Assembly: GCA_001592805.2 (NCBI GenBank) | Contig: CP051139.1 | Span: 868,001 to 932,000 of the forward strand | Direction of reading: 5' to 3' | Length of the DNA stretch: 64,000 nt | DNA from: Peltaster fructicola | Lineage: Eukaryota > Ascomycota > Dothideomycetes | In this document: positions 55,874 to 64,000 of the stretch, piece by piece | Layout of the letters: every line of letters starts with the position of its first letter | Position numbering within the stretch: the stretch's first letter is position 1 | Translations under genes and position numbers: made by a program | The notes under the pieces: model-generated | Databases searched by the model: none | Seen by the model: only the letters and a program-made list of their open reading frames with translations | Told to the model about the DNA's origin: nothing

Positions 55874-57900
55874 TCATATGCGAGTGATGTCCACTCTTGC
55901 TCTTTCGTACACTTTGTGAAGGACTACGTCTGCTTCACGTTCGTCATCGGTGAGTTGTCGAGGCTGAACACTGATTGCAGCTAGGGTGCCAGCACCACGC
56001 TTCTTAGACAGTGTACCCGGATTGATGCAAAGGACACCTCGGATGACCTGCAGAAGACGTCAGTACCACGGACCAATCGATGATTGCAACAACATACCTT
56101 TGCGAAGGGCGTCAGTACACTAGGCGTGATCAACACATCAGGAAGAGCACTCAGCCATTCTCCAAGCTTAAGATACTCTAGATCTAGGCTGGCGCCCACA
56201 GGCAATCGTTCCTCACCGCCGATCTCTGGTACCTCACCTGCAATTGCCGTTACCTTTGGCGCATCCTCGCGAGCCTGGGGTGGAAAGACTGGGAAGAAGT
56301 GCCGTTGATCAATGAGCTGTGTACTTAGACGTGCAAGCACATCATCGCCGTACTTCGACGATGAAGCAGCGCGATAGACATTGCTCCTCCGGAGTTCTGA
56401 AAGGACGTCCTCACTGACAATGCCGAAGTGTATCTCATTGATCGAAAGCATGATAGGATTAGTGACAATCTGCACCTGCTTGGGCAGGCCAAGGGCGGGT
56501 CTGGGTAATCGGTCCTGAGGGAAAGATACATGCTTGCTGATGGCGTCTCGTATCGATGGCACCATGATGATGATGATGCTCGGCGTGGCTTGCACCAAAG
56601 CATTGATCTTGCTTGCAATCAAGGCTCTGAAGACATCGTTTAGTGTAGCACGATCCGGGTCGATCTTGGCGTCTGCAGGCAAATGAGCTTCGAAGTCTCC
56701 AGATGCTACGACAGGATGTTCCAGATCCAGAAACGGACCAGTCAATATCAAGACATCAGGTTTCGACTCTGCAGCGTTCTCAAGCAGTGTGTTAAGTGCC
56801 ACGAAGTCGAGCTCAGCCTCTGTGGTGTATGGGCCACAAGCAATTTGCAAGCTCAGTGGCCTCCTCTCGCCATCAGCTCCAGTCAGGCGGTCGTTATAAA
56901 TGTCAATCTCGGTAGGTGTTGAAGCAGTTGGTGGAATAATCGGCATTGCTAGTACTTCTGAAACGGAGAAGTATTGTCCGCTGACATTGGTGCCACGCAG
57001 TGCTACGATCTTGCCGGGGAAAAGATCGTAGCCGACACCATCTTCGAACTTGAGAGGTACCCGCATACCGGCACCCAGCTGTCTGTCTGCCTCCAGGACC
57101 AACGAAGCAGCATTGAGCTTGCCATTCGGCTGATCGCAAGCAATGCGGCCAACAGCCACGATCTCTGCTGAGGACTGCGCGGCAGGACTGCCAAAAGCAC
57201 TTCTTGATAGCTTGTGATGAGTACATACGAGTTCCGTGAAGTTGTCTATGCGGTCGTCGAGCATCTCGCTGGCAGAGGACAGCTTCATTGCCATGGATCT
57301 GTACGCGAATCTCGGCAGATCTGTGTTTGCCTTCAGTTTCACTCTTGATTCCAGCACAGGTTCTGATGGCGTCTCTGCGAGCGGGAGGTGCGCATTCAGA
57401 GTCTCCATGATCTGCCCTGGGTTACTTCGATCTGCGAATGTGGTCGCCGTAGGGTGACTGGCTGAGAGTGGTGAGCTGTGGATGCCATTCTTCATCGCCT
57501 TGGTTGCAGGCGTCTGGAAGTCGCCAGCAGGTTTTCTCTTCATGCTGTTCGTCCGTGCAGGCGTGCCACCCATAATGCCATCCATCATAGCGAAGCTGTC
57601 ACCTCCCATACTCACTCGAGGCGTTGCTGTGACCTGTTTCTTGTTTGATTGCGGAACCTTGGCTCTCGACTCTCGATCAACGGCGTCTTCGAGATCTTTG
57701 CGGAAGTCTCTCACTGTTTTGTAGGACACCAGTGTGCTCTCAGCGCCCATCTTGATAGCGTAGGACTCCCATTTGTAGAACAGCTCTTGCGCATCGAGGG
57801 AGTATAGTCGGCATATCGATTCGAGTTCGCTAAGGATGTCTTTGGTGAGGCTTGCATTGGGTGCGAATAGATGGTTCAGTTGCTGCGCCTGGTCGTCCAT
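55874..57900 (-). CDS. POL12: DNA polymerase alpha B subunit Pol12
   Basis: Exons 57900-56098 and 56047-55874 (50-nt intron GTATGT..CTGAC..TGCAG) give 658 residues. It has the N-terminal helical domain (MDDQAQQLNHLF...), a linker, then the OB fold and the inactive calcineurin-like phosphoesterase domain (PDVLILTGPFLD, SIIIIMVPSIRDA, LSINEIHFGIVSEDVL). The last exon supplies the conserved CINPGTLSKKRGAGTLA. Pol12 ties primase-polymerase alpha to the replisome. Two MCB boxes lie 87-102 bp upstream of the start. Confidence 0.92.
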
Positions 57901-57951
57901 GTTGTCTGTGATGTGTCAAAGCGAGAGTGTTAAGAGCAGCAATAGCACTCT

Positions 57952-58335
57952 ATGTTGATGTCGTTGTTAGTGGAGATAGACGGGATACGCGTAGTGACGC
58001 GTAGAGTGACGCCAACTTTCCACGCTCTGTTCTCCACCAATTTAGACCATGCCCGAAGTGGTTCCATTGAGAGAGCAGATGGGGTCAACAGTAGCCTATC
58101 TCGTGTTCTCAATTCTGTTTACGAGCAGCAGGGGATATCTGAGCTCCTACGTGAGCCACAGATCTGTGTCTACAGCAAGCCTTCGCATTGCGTGGAGATG
58201 GTCGAAAGCATTGAGACAACATGGCAGCTCCAATCGTGCTTGGCAGATATCAAATTGCTCGGCGTAAGTGACAAGTCATACAACGATATGCGAGGTCAAT
58301 GGCTGTATACTTGCGATCTGAACAATGCCGTGTGA
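57952..58335 (+). CDS. doubtful ORF in the POL12 / Sec14 promoter region
   Basis: 127 codons from ATG. The second half (LLREPQICVYSKPSHCVEM, DKSYNDMRGQWLYTCDLNNAV) looks protein-like in composition and third-base use. But the N-terminal part overlaps the MCB boxes of POL12, and I recognise no family. It could be a small lineage-specific gene or chance. Confidence 0.25.
   Translation: MLMSLLVEIDGIRVVTRRVTPTFHALFSTNLDHARSGSIERADGVNSSLSRVLNSVYEQQGISELLREPQICVYSKPSHCVEMVESIETTWQLQSCLADIKLLGVSDKSYNDMRGQWLYTCDLNNAV
57987..58002. promoter_or_regulatory. paired MCB boxes (ACGCGT) upstream of POL12
   Basis: ACGCGT occurs at 57987-57992 and 57997-58002, 10 bp centre to centre, one helical turn. MCB boxes bind MBF (Swi6/Mbp1), which drives G1/S genes including POL12 in budding yeast. 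Distance to the POL12 ATG is 87-102 bp. Confidence 0.7.
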
Positions 58336-58592
58336 GGATAGCGAGTTCCTCGTGATCAAATTCTGTGGAAGAGTAGATGTTATCACCGAAGGTCTGGAGA
58401 AATGCTCAGCCGCAGATCCTCATCGTCATTTTCCTTGGCTTGCATGTGCTCAACCACGCTTCTTTGTATACCCTTGACAGGATCCTCTCCGAGCTACTGG
58501 AGTGTCACTACACCTTCTAGTCACTCGCTTGGTCTTTTCTTCGCTAGTCCTCCGAACCCACCACCCTTTCTACTGCCTGAACCACTTCAAGC

Positions 58593-59795
58593 ATGGCGGA
58601 GAACACAGTACACACAGGTACAACTCCTGCGGTGACCACCTCGACAACAACCCTTGATCCCTCTACCGTCGCCACAGAATCGACATCAAGAGCTGAATCG
58701 TTTGTCTCAGCACCGTCCAGCACACTCGGCACCCAGGGAAGCACGCCTGCCACCACAGTCTCTTCAAGTATTGCTCAAGAGAAGGATGCAGATCGCTATC
58801 AGGTCCCAACTGATGGTCCTCTAAAGACTGTTGTCAGCCGACCTCTCGAGTCAGCGATTCCACGAAAGCCAACACCATTGACGGCCGAGCAACAGGCAAA
58901 GTATGACGAGGTGCTGTCCGCCGTGAAGCAATGGACAACCATACCAGACTCAACCTTGAAGACGGCGAAGACAGTGCCACTAGAGGATCATGAGCGTATG
59001 TGGTTGACAAGAGAATGTCTTCTGCGCTACTTGCGAGCAACCAAATGGAATACCGCACAAGCATTGAAGCGTCTGCAGTCCAGCTTGAGCTGGCGTCGAG
59101 AGTACGGCGCAGACAAGTTCGCAGCAGACTATATCTCGCCAGAGGCAGAGACTGGAAAGCAAGTCCTCGTTGGCTATGATGTGGAAGGTCGACCATGCTG
59201 GTACATGACACCTTCGAGGCAGAACACAGACATCTCGGATCGCCAAATTCATCAAGTCAGCTACATGCTTGACAGAGCTGTTGAGCTCATGCCGCCGGGC
59301 CAGGAGACTATCTGTCTACTGATCAGCTTCAAAGGAAGCTCAAGAGGTGGCACGGTACCTTCTGTCAGTATTGGCCGACAAGCACTCAATGTCTTACAGA
59401 ACCACAACCCTGAGCGTCTTGGTCGTGCCCTGCTGATCGATATGCCATGGTTCGTGTCTGGCTTTATGAAGCTCATCTCACCATTCATCGATCCATTGAC
59501 CCGCGAGAAGATGGTCTTCGATCCGAAGCTGCGAGAATACGTCCCAGGAGCACATCTCATCAACTGGTACGACGGAGATCTCAAGTTTGACTACGAGCAT
59601 GACAAATACTGGCCTTCGTTGACTGAGGAGACTGCTAAGCGCCGCAAAGCATATCTCGAAAGATGGGAAGCTGGTGGAAAGTCGATCGGCGAGAACGAAG
59701 CATATCTGCGAGGTGGTGATGTTAAGCCAGTTCGAGATGAGACAGCTCAGAGCACATTAGTAGAAGGAGTCAGCAAGCTCGACGTCGCCGCTTGA
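58593..59795 (+). CDS. Sec14/CRAL-TRIO phosphatidylinositol-transfer-like protein
   Basis: One exon, 400 residues. A Thr/Ser-rich N-terminus of about 80 residues leads to the CRAL-TRIO N lobe (ECLLRYLRATKWNTAQALKRL, about 140-160). The lipid-binding lobe follows, with GYDVEGRPCWYMTPSRQNT, NHNPERLGRALLIDMPWF and KMVFDPKLREYVP. It resembles yeast Pdr16/Pdr17-type Sec14 homologues, which move PI and affect sterol and azole responses. The ligand is not established. Confidence 0.88.
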   Translation: MAENTVHTGTTPAVTTSTTTLDPSTVATESTSRAESFVSAPSSTLGTQGSTPATTVSSSIAQEKDADRYQVPTDGPLKTVVSRPLESAIPRKPTPLTAEQQAKYDEVLSAVKQWTTIPDSTLKTAKTVPLEDHERMWLTRECLLRYLRATKWNTAQALKRLQSSLSWRREYGADKFAADYISPEAETGKQVLVGYDVEGRPCWYMTPSRQNTDISDRQIHQVSYMLDRAVELMPPGQETICLLISFKGSSRGGTVPSVSIGRQALNVLQNHNPERLGRALLIDMPWFVSGFMKLISPFIDPLTREKMVFDPKLREYVPGAHLINWYDGDLKFDYEHDKYWPSLTEETAKRRKAYLERWEAGGKSIGENEAYLRGGDVKPVRDETAQSTLVEGVSKLDVAA

Positions 59796-59921
59796 AGTGC
59801 GGGTCAAGTAGCGTTATGAGCAGAGTTCGAGTGCAGAGATACACTCGCTCATGATACAGGTCAGCGAGCATCAATCCACAGCACGGAGTGATAGACTACA
59901 ATGTACACAGCTCAAGGACCA

Positions 59922-61695
59922 CTACTTTACAGTCAGTCTCTCTCGTTCTGCTGCATCGCCTTCGTCATCGCTGAATTTGTCTTCATCCTCAATTGCAAAC
60001 ATCGTCTCGCCGTCGAGGCTGGCACGAGGTATTGGTGCAGGCTTCGTTGGCTTGGGTGCAGGAAGGGGTGAGATGTCCCGATTTCTGCCCTCGAAGCCCT
60101 CATAAGGGGGAGGCGGTGCCTTCGAGCCGGGTTGAGGTGGACTGAGATCTGCGTCCTCGATGTCGAGGGAGTCCCGTGATGCGAGGTCGAAGCCGTCATC
60201 ATCTTGTGCAATCTATACAGGTCAGTGAGATCTCATTGCAGTTTCGTTGCTTGACGTACCTCGTCACTCATGGCAAAGCGGCGGTTGTTTGCTGTTGGTC
60301 GCCAGATATATGCAATGAAAGCAACATCAAGGAAGAACACAATGTTGAGCCAGCCGTCCAGGATGAACCACCTCGTCTTCCAGTGGTTCGGCACAAAGTC
60401 GTCAGCACTCTGCCCAGCGAAAGTCCAGCTATTGATGAAGAAGAAGACAAAGATCACGACGATGCTAAGCAAGATGACCCACCACAGTCGTCGGTACATT
60501 GCTGCTTTCACAGTCTGCTTGCGGTCGCGGAGGTCCTTCATCGTCGTACCCAGGGAGTTCAGCGTCCAGATGTAGAATCCCGTCAGAGATGCCGCCAGTG
60601 GAAGGATAACCAGCAGCACGAGTGGCCCAGCACTCTCCGGCGTGATAGTGAGTGATGTTACAGCATACAGAACGCCGAAGACAAAGTGAACAGCGGCGAG
60701 CCACCTGGCATAGACCATAGCCTTCCCGAGGCTGTGCTTGACAACGCCATAGCCCATGCAGACGATGAGCAGCAGGAAGAAAGAGAAGCTGTTGCGAGCA
60801 GCCGACAAAATCGACACGACCACTAGCAGCACCTTCGCGCCTGTATTGAGACCATGTCTGTTTTGGAAGTCGTAGAAGAGCCAGGTGATGAACATCTCCA
60901 CGACCAGGAAGACCAAGATCGCTGTGATGTAGTTCTGCACAGCCAGGATATCGTGTCGATTGAGCCAGTACAGTGCTCCCCATGCCATGGCCAGGAAGGC
61001 ATAGATGATCGTAATTGCAGCGTAGAAAGGTAGCTTGGCGATCTGAGCTGCAGGTAACTCTCCGTAGGCGTTCTGAAAGACCACGATAGCTTGGTAGTTA
61101 TCGGTTGTGTACCCAGATGTTCCCACACAGTAGTAGCCGGTGTTCTTGAGAGGATATTTGAATGCGGTCGTGTCGTTGCTCGCCGTATGTACTGCCAGGC
61201 TGACGATCTGGCTCCTCGGTCTCTCTGTCGAGTTATCTGCTGTGATGAATGCTCCTAGCTCTTTCGCTGTGCAGTATCCTGCATCGACTGCAGAACCATC
61301 GCATATCCACGTTTTCTGCTTGAGCCGTTAGCATGTCCACGACGCATCTTATCGATGTCAATAGACGCACCTCGTCTGGCTCTGCTATCACTCTTCCAAC
61401 CATGTCATGATCTCTCCATTCAAATATTACCATGCTCACAATTGGATCTGCTTGTGTTGTGTCTTGTGGCTTCTCGAACTTGACGAGAATGTAAGGGTCG
61501 ACCGCACCTCCCCAGGATGAAGAAGAGTACATGCCGGAGCATACTTGTCTGCTGGCCTCACTCTGGTCCTGTAGCTGTGTCAGTCCTCTGTTCGGCTGAC
61601 AGCGCAACTCCTGCACATACGATACTAGTCTCCCATGCTCTTGAATACACACATAACTGCAATAGCAGACCTATAAGGCCTATGCGACATCTCAT
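59922..61695 (-). CDS. PTM1: PTM1 / GOST-family seven-transmembrane Golgi protein
   Basis: Four exons, 61695-61621, 61568-61371, 61318-60260 and 60212-59922 (introns 52, 52 and 47 nt), give 540 residues. A signal peptide (MRCRIGLIGLLLQLCVYSRA) precedes a lumenal domain with CSGMYSSSSWGGAVDPYI and KTWICDGSAVDAGYC. Seven membrane helices follow (for example ILAVQNYITAILVFLVVEMF, SFFLLLIVCMGYGVVKHSLG). The cytosolic tail is acidic and Pro-rich. Fungal Ptm1 and human GPR107/108 form this family, placed in Golgi traffic. Confidence 0.88.
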
Positions 61696-62050
61696 GATGT
61701 CAAAGTGTGCTGGCCAATGGACCAGTGTAGTTGTATGCTCGGAGTAAGATGCGAGATGAGGGTCGAGAGGCTACGTCGAAGTTCAAGAAGTTAGAATCCT
61801 CCTGAGGCGTGTTGCAATCTGAGGCTGTGCAATGCCTATATCAATGTCGTTTCATCATGAGTTCCGCGCGCAAGAAAAATCTGATGGGAAACTGAGCGTG
61901 TGTACGTACGCGTAGAGGTGATGCAAGCTCTAGGATGATCGACCGGTTCATGACAGCAGCACGCGAGGAGCTCCACCGAGCTATTTGCGGAAGTCTTCGA
62001 CCACAACAGTCATTCATACATTAATCTAACCGTGGACAAATGCTCGATCG
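61696..62050. other. divergent promoter region (PTM1 / GEP4)
   Basis: No gene. It contains a single ACGCGT near 61907. Confidence 0.5.
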
Positions 62051-62732
62051 ATGAATGCTTTCAACCTCTCAGGCACTCTCAATGCATTTCGTGTCCTCTT
62101 CAGCCCATCGCTGAGCATTCCACACGCTACAGTCTCGCACTTTAGCCATCTTCCTACACCTCTTGCGACAGCCTTCACAGCAGCGCGCAGCGGCAAGCAG
62201 CCAGACATACGCGCTGTTGTGCTCGACAAGGACAATTGCTTTGCTGTACCATATACGAACGAGGTTGATGCATCATGTCGAGCGAAGTTTGATGAGCTGC
62301 GAAAAGCATATCCTGGCGACCGGCTTTTGATCGTCTCGAACTCTGCTGGCGCGACTGCGAGCGCCAAAGCAGAAGAAGAAGCGCGCATCCTCGAGCAGCA
62401 GACTCAGACAGCCGTGCTTCGACATGTGGTCAAGAAACCAGGCTGCGGCGATGAGATTATGAAGTTCTTCAGGTCGCGCCCAGATACTGGTGTCACTCAT
62501 GCTAGTCAGGTTGCTGTTATTGGCGATCGTGTCTTCACAGATGTTGTGCTGGCCAATATGATGGGCGCCAATGCGATCTGGATCCGAGATGGTGTGGTCA
62601 AAGATACCGGTCTGGTAGGTGAATCTGTCAACCAGGGTGGATGGTAATACTGACAATCAGCAGCTGCCACGCTTTGAAAAGCAACTCGTCCACTTCCTCT
62701 TATCATACGGCTTTGAGCCGAGTCGACATTAG
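62051..62732 (+). CDS. GEP4: Gep4 mitochondrial phosphatidylglycerophosphatase
   Basis: Exons 62051-62614 and 62664-62732 (49-nt intron) give 210 residues. The HAD-family nucleophile motif is VVLDKDNCF near residue 56. SNSAGA follows near 95, and the late acidic motif is VIGDRVFTDV near 160. Gep4 makes phosphatidylglycerol for cardiolipin in the mitochondrial matrix. The second exon restores the conserved ending RFEKQLVHFLLSYGFEPS. The acceptor is a tandem CAGCAG, so one residue may vary. Confidence 0.92.
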
Positions 62733-62755
62733 CGACTTAAGCCATAATAAAATCC

Positions 62756-63619
62756 TCATTCCTCGAGCTCGCCTTCTTCTCTTCCGTTCAGACCAGGCGA
62801 GGGTGGGACGAGGTCTTTGTATATCGATTCCTCTACTTCCTGTGTAGGCGCATCCGGCTTGTTGGCCGCTGCCGCCCAACTCCTAGTGACATATACGATC
62901 GCACGACGAAGCTCTGACACTTTGATGTGTTGAACAGCGTACCAAGGCCGCTCGCGATCGTCCAAGGGTATCGTGACATCGCAAAAGCGGCAAGCAGCGT
63001 AGAGTGCTGCGCCAGCTATGGTCCGACTGCTACAGAGCAGACATAGCTGTGTGTTGATCGAGTCTGTGACGAATGCCCATGCTGCGTTGCGCAAACGCTT
63101 GTTGTGCTCGAGCTTGTAGAACTTCAGCATCTCGAAGAGCTGTCTGTGTGCGCTGTCGATACTAAGGTCAAAGCACAGCACCTCCAGCAACACGTCCTCC
63201 GTATCGAGCAGTGTATCTCTCCAGCGCCAGTAGTCCTTACTCTGCTCATCAACAATCGCATTCGGACTCTTCGTAGCCACTCGACAGCAGCTTTGTACCA
63301 AATCTCTCATCTTCCGCGACGACTCTTCTACCTTTGTCGCAAGAAACAGCGCAGTCCCGGCGCTCTGATATGGGTGTAGTTTGGGTATGCCGTCTCGAGC
63401 TTTCTGCAGGCTGGCGCGCATGAGGAAGCGTTGAAAGAAGATGCATGCCGTGCTGAGTGTGAGCTGTGGCAGCGAAAGCAGTATGCCAACCTGCAGGATG
63501 AAATTCACACCTTTCGCTCGCTGCGCAGCTTCTTCCTCTGGAGGTAGTCCATCTTGTATGCTGGGTGTGTTCGCGAGTTCTGCTTCGCTGAAGATCCATT
63601 GGTTCTCGTTGCGCGACAT
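62756..63619 (-). CDS. transcriptional cyclin (cyclin K/T, Pch1-like)
   Basis: One exon, 287 residues from MSRNENQWIFSEAEL. The first cyclin box has RAKGVNFILQVGILLSLPQ, FFQRFLMR and ATKVEESSRK (about 35-105). The second covers WAFVTDSINTQLCLLCSSRT. The pattern fits P-TEFb-type cyclins (S. pombe Pch1, human cyclin K/T), which partner Cdk9/Cdk12-type kinases acting on the RNA polymerase II tail. Cyclin L is an alternative. ACGCGT and CACGTG lie just upstream of the start. Confidence 0.8.
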   Translation of the reverse strand: MSRNENQWIFSEAELANTPSIQDGLPPEEEAAQRAKGVNFILQVGILLSLPQLTLSTACIFFQRFLMRASLQKARDGIPKLHPYQSAGTALFLATKVEESSRKMRDLVQSCCRVATKSPNAIVDEQSKDYWRWRDTLLDTEDVLLEVLCFDLSIDSAHRQLFEMLKFYKLEHNKRLRNAAWAFVTDSINTQLCLLCSSRTIAGAALYAACRFCDVTIPLDDRERPWYAVQHIKVSELRRAIVYVTRSWAAAANKPDAPTQEVEESIYKDLVPPSPGLNGREEGELEE

Positions 63620-63890
63620 ATTCGCTGATTGTCGCACGCGTTACACGTGTGTTCGCGGTCGCGGTGTATGCACTTTCATGCGGCGATGATCGACGGTCAG
63701 GGAGTTAGATGCAGGAGTGTGTAGCATTGTCACCGACAAGTGGTGGCTCCCGGTGTGATTTTCATGTGATTACGGAACTGGTGTCACATGGCACCTTTCA
63801 AAGTTGGACGATCTTGTGTGACGTAGGCAGTTCTGCTGCATTGACTACACACATGTACATGTACAACATCTGTTGTTGTGTCCGGAAGGA

Positions 63891-64000
63891 CTACGGCTGA
63901 GGTCTAGGTCCTATGATCTGCCGACGACCACCCATGGCTATGCCACTGCCACTGCTGCTTCCACGATTCTGACCATCACCACCCATGTAGCCATATTGAT
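63891..64000 (-). CDS. C-terminal end of an unidentified gene (cut by window)
   Basis: 36 codons are visible on the minus strand before the stop at 63891-63893. They are Gly/Ser/Asn-rich (QYGYMGGDGQNRGSSSGSG) and end GGRRQIIGPRPQP. The composition recalls RNA-binding or splicing proteins, but this is too little to name. Confidence 0.55.
   Translation of the reverse strand, partial: QYGYMGGDGQNRGSSSGSGIAMGGRRQIIGPRPQP

Overview
This is a gene-dense, transposon-free stretch of a nuclear genome from a filamentous ascomycete (Pezizomycotina, possibly Dothideomycetes; the class is inferred from gene style only). The evidence is short introns (44-54 nt, donors GTRNGT, branch CTRAC, AG acceptor), Pezizomycotina-type regulators (a hacA-type bZIP, Zn2Cys6 and C2H2 regulators), a GOST/PTM1 receptor-like protein and WSC/collagen-like wall proteins. 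I support 33 protein genes (two cut by the window edges), one doubtful ORF and one tRNA gene. Most genes were rebuilt across introns by eye; exon coordinates are in each entry.

Layout. 1-8.2 kb: CHD-type chromatin remodeler (5' cut), OPY2-like membrane anchor, XRCC2-like RAD51 paralog, SOM1, TAF8. 8.8-17.4 kb: Aro80-type Zn2Cys6 regulator, 2OG-Fe(II) oxygenase, a type II membrane protein, a DUF1308 protein, SRP9. 17.4-20.4 kb: a 3 kb gene-free stretch before an Adr1/AmdX-like C2H2 regulator. 24.6-35.4 kb: DUG3, IBA57, an intron-bearing tRNA-Ala(CGC), hacA, TFIIIC subunit Tfc6, PER1. 35.9-44.6 kb: a small coiled-coil protein, mitochondrial GatA (HER2), a GNAT acetyltransferase, a Gfo/Idh/MocA dehydrogenase, an unknown Ser/Pro-rich protein, DAHP synthase, GOT1. 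45.4-49.1 kb: a secreted collagen-like/WSC protein with 22 exons. 49.3-64 kb: GPI12, OHCU decarboxylase, an ADF-H/PH actin-related protein, POL12, a Sec14-like lipid-transfer protein, PTM1, GEP4, a P-TEFb-type cyclin and the tail of one more gene.

Themes. Several genes serve the secretory pathway and ER (SRP9, hacA, PER1, GPI12, GOT1, PTM1), others the mitochondrion (SOM1, IBA57, HER2, GEP4) or the nucleus (CHD, TAF8, TFC6, POL12, cyclin). They look like ordinary housekeeping neighbours rather than a biosynthetic cluster.

The outstanding observation is the collagen-like gene. Fourteen of its 21 introns begin with AT instead of GT (mostly ATAAGT/ATATGT) and, at constant spacing from a normal U2 branch site, end in AC (10) or AA (4). 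Joining exons at those points gives one uninterrupted 903-residue Gly-X-Y protein. Other notable items: the 20-nt Ire1-type intron of hacA with its RNA hairpin, a GC-AG intron, paired MCB boxes upstream of POL12, and a 5-codon uORF whose stop overlaps the start codon of the C2H2 regulator.
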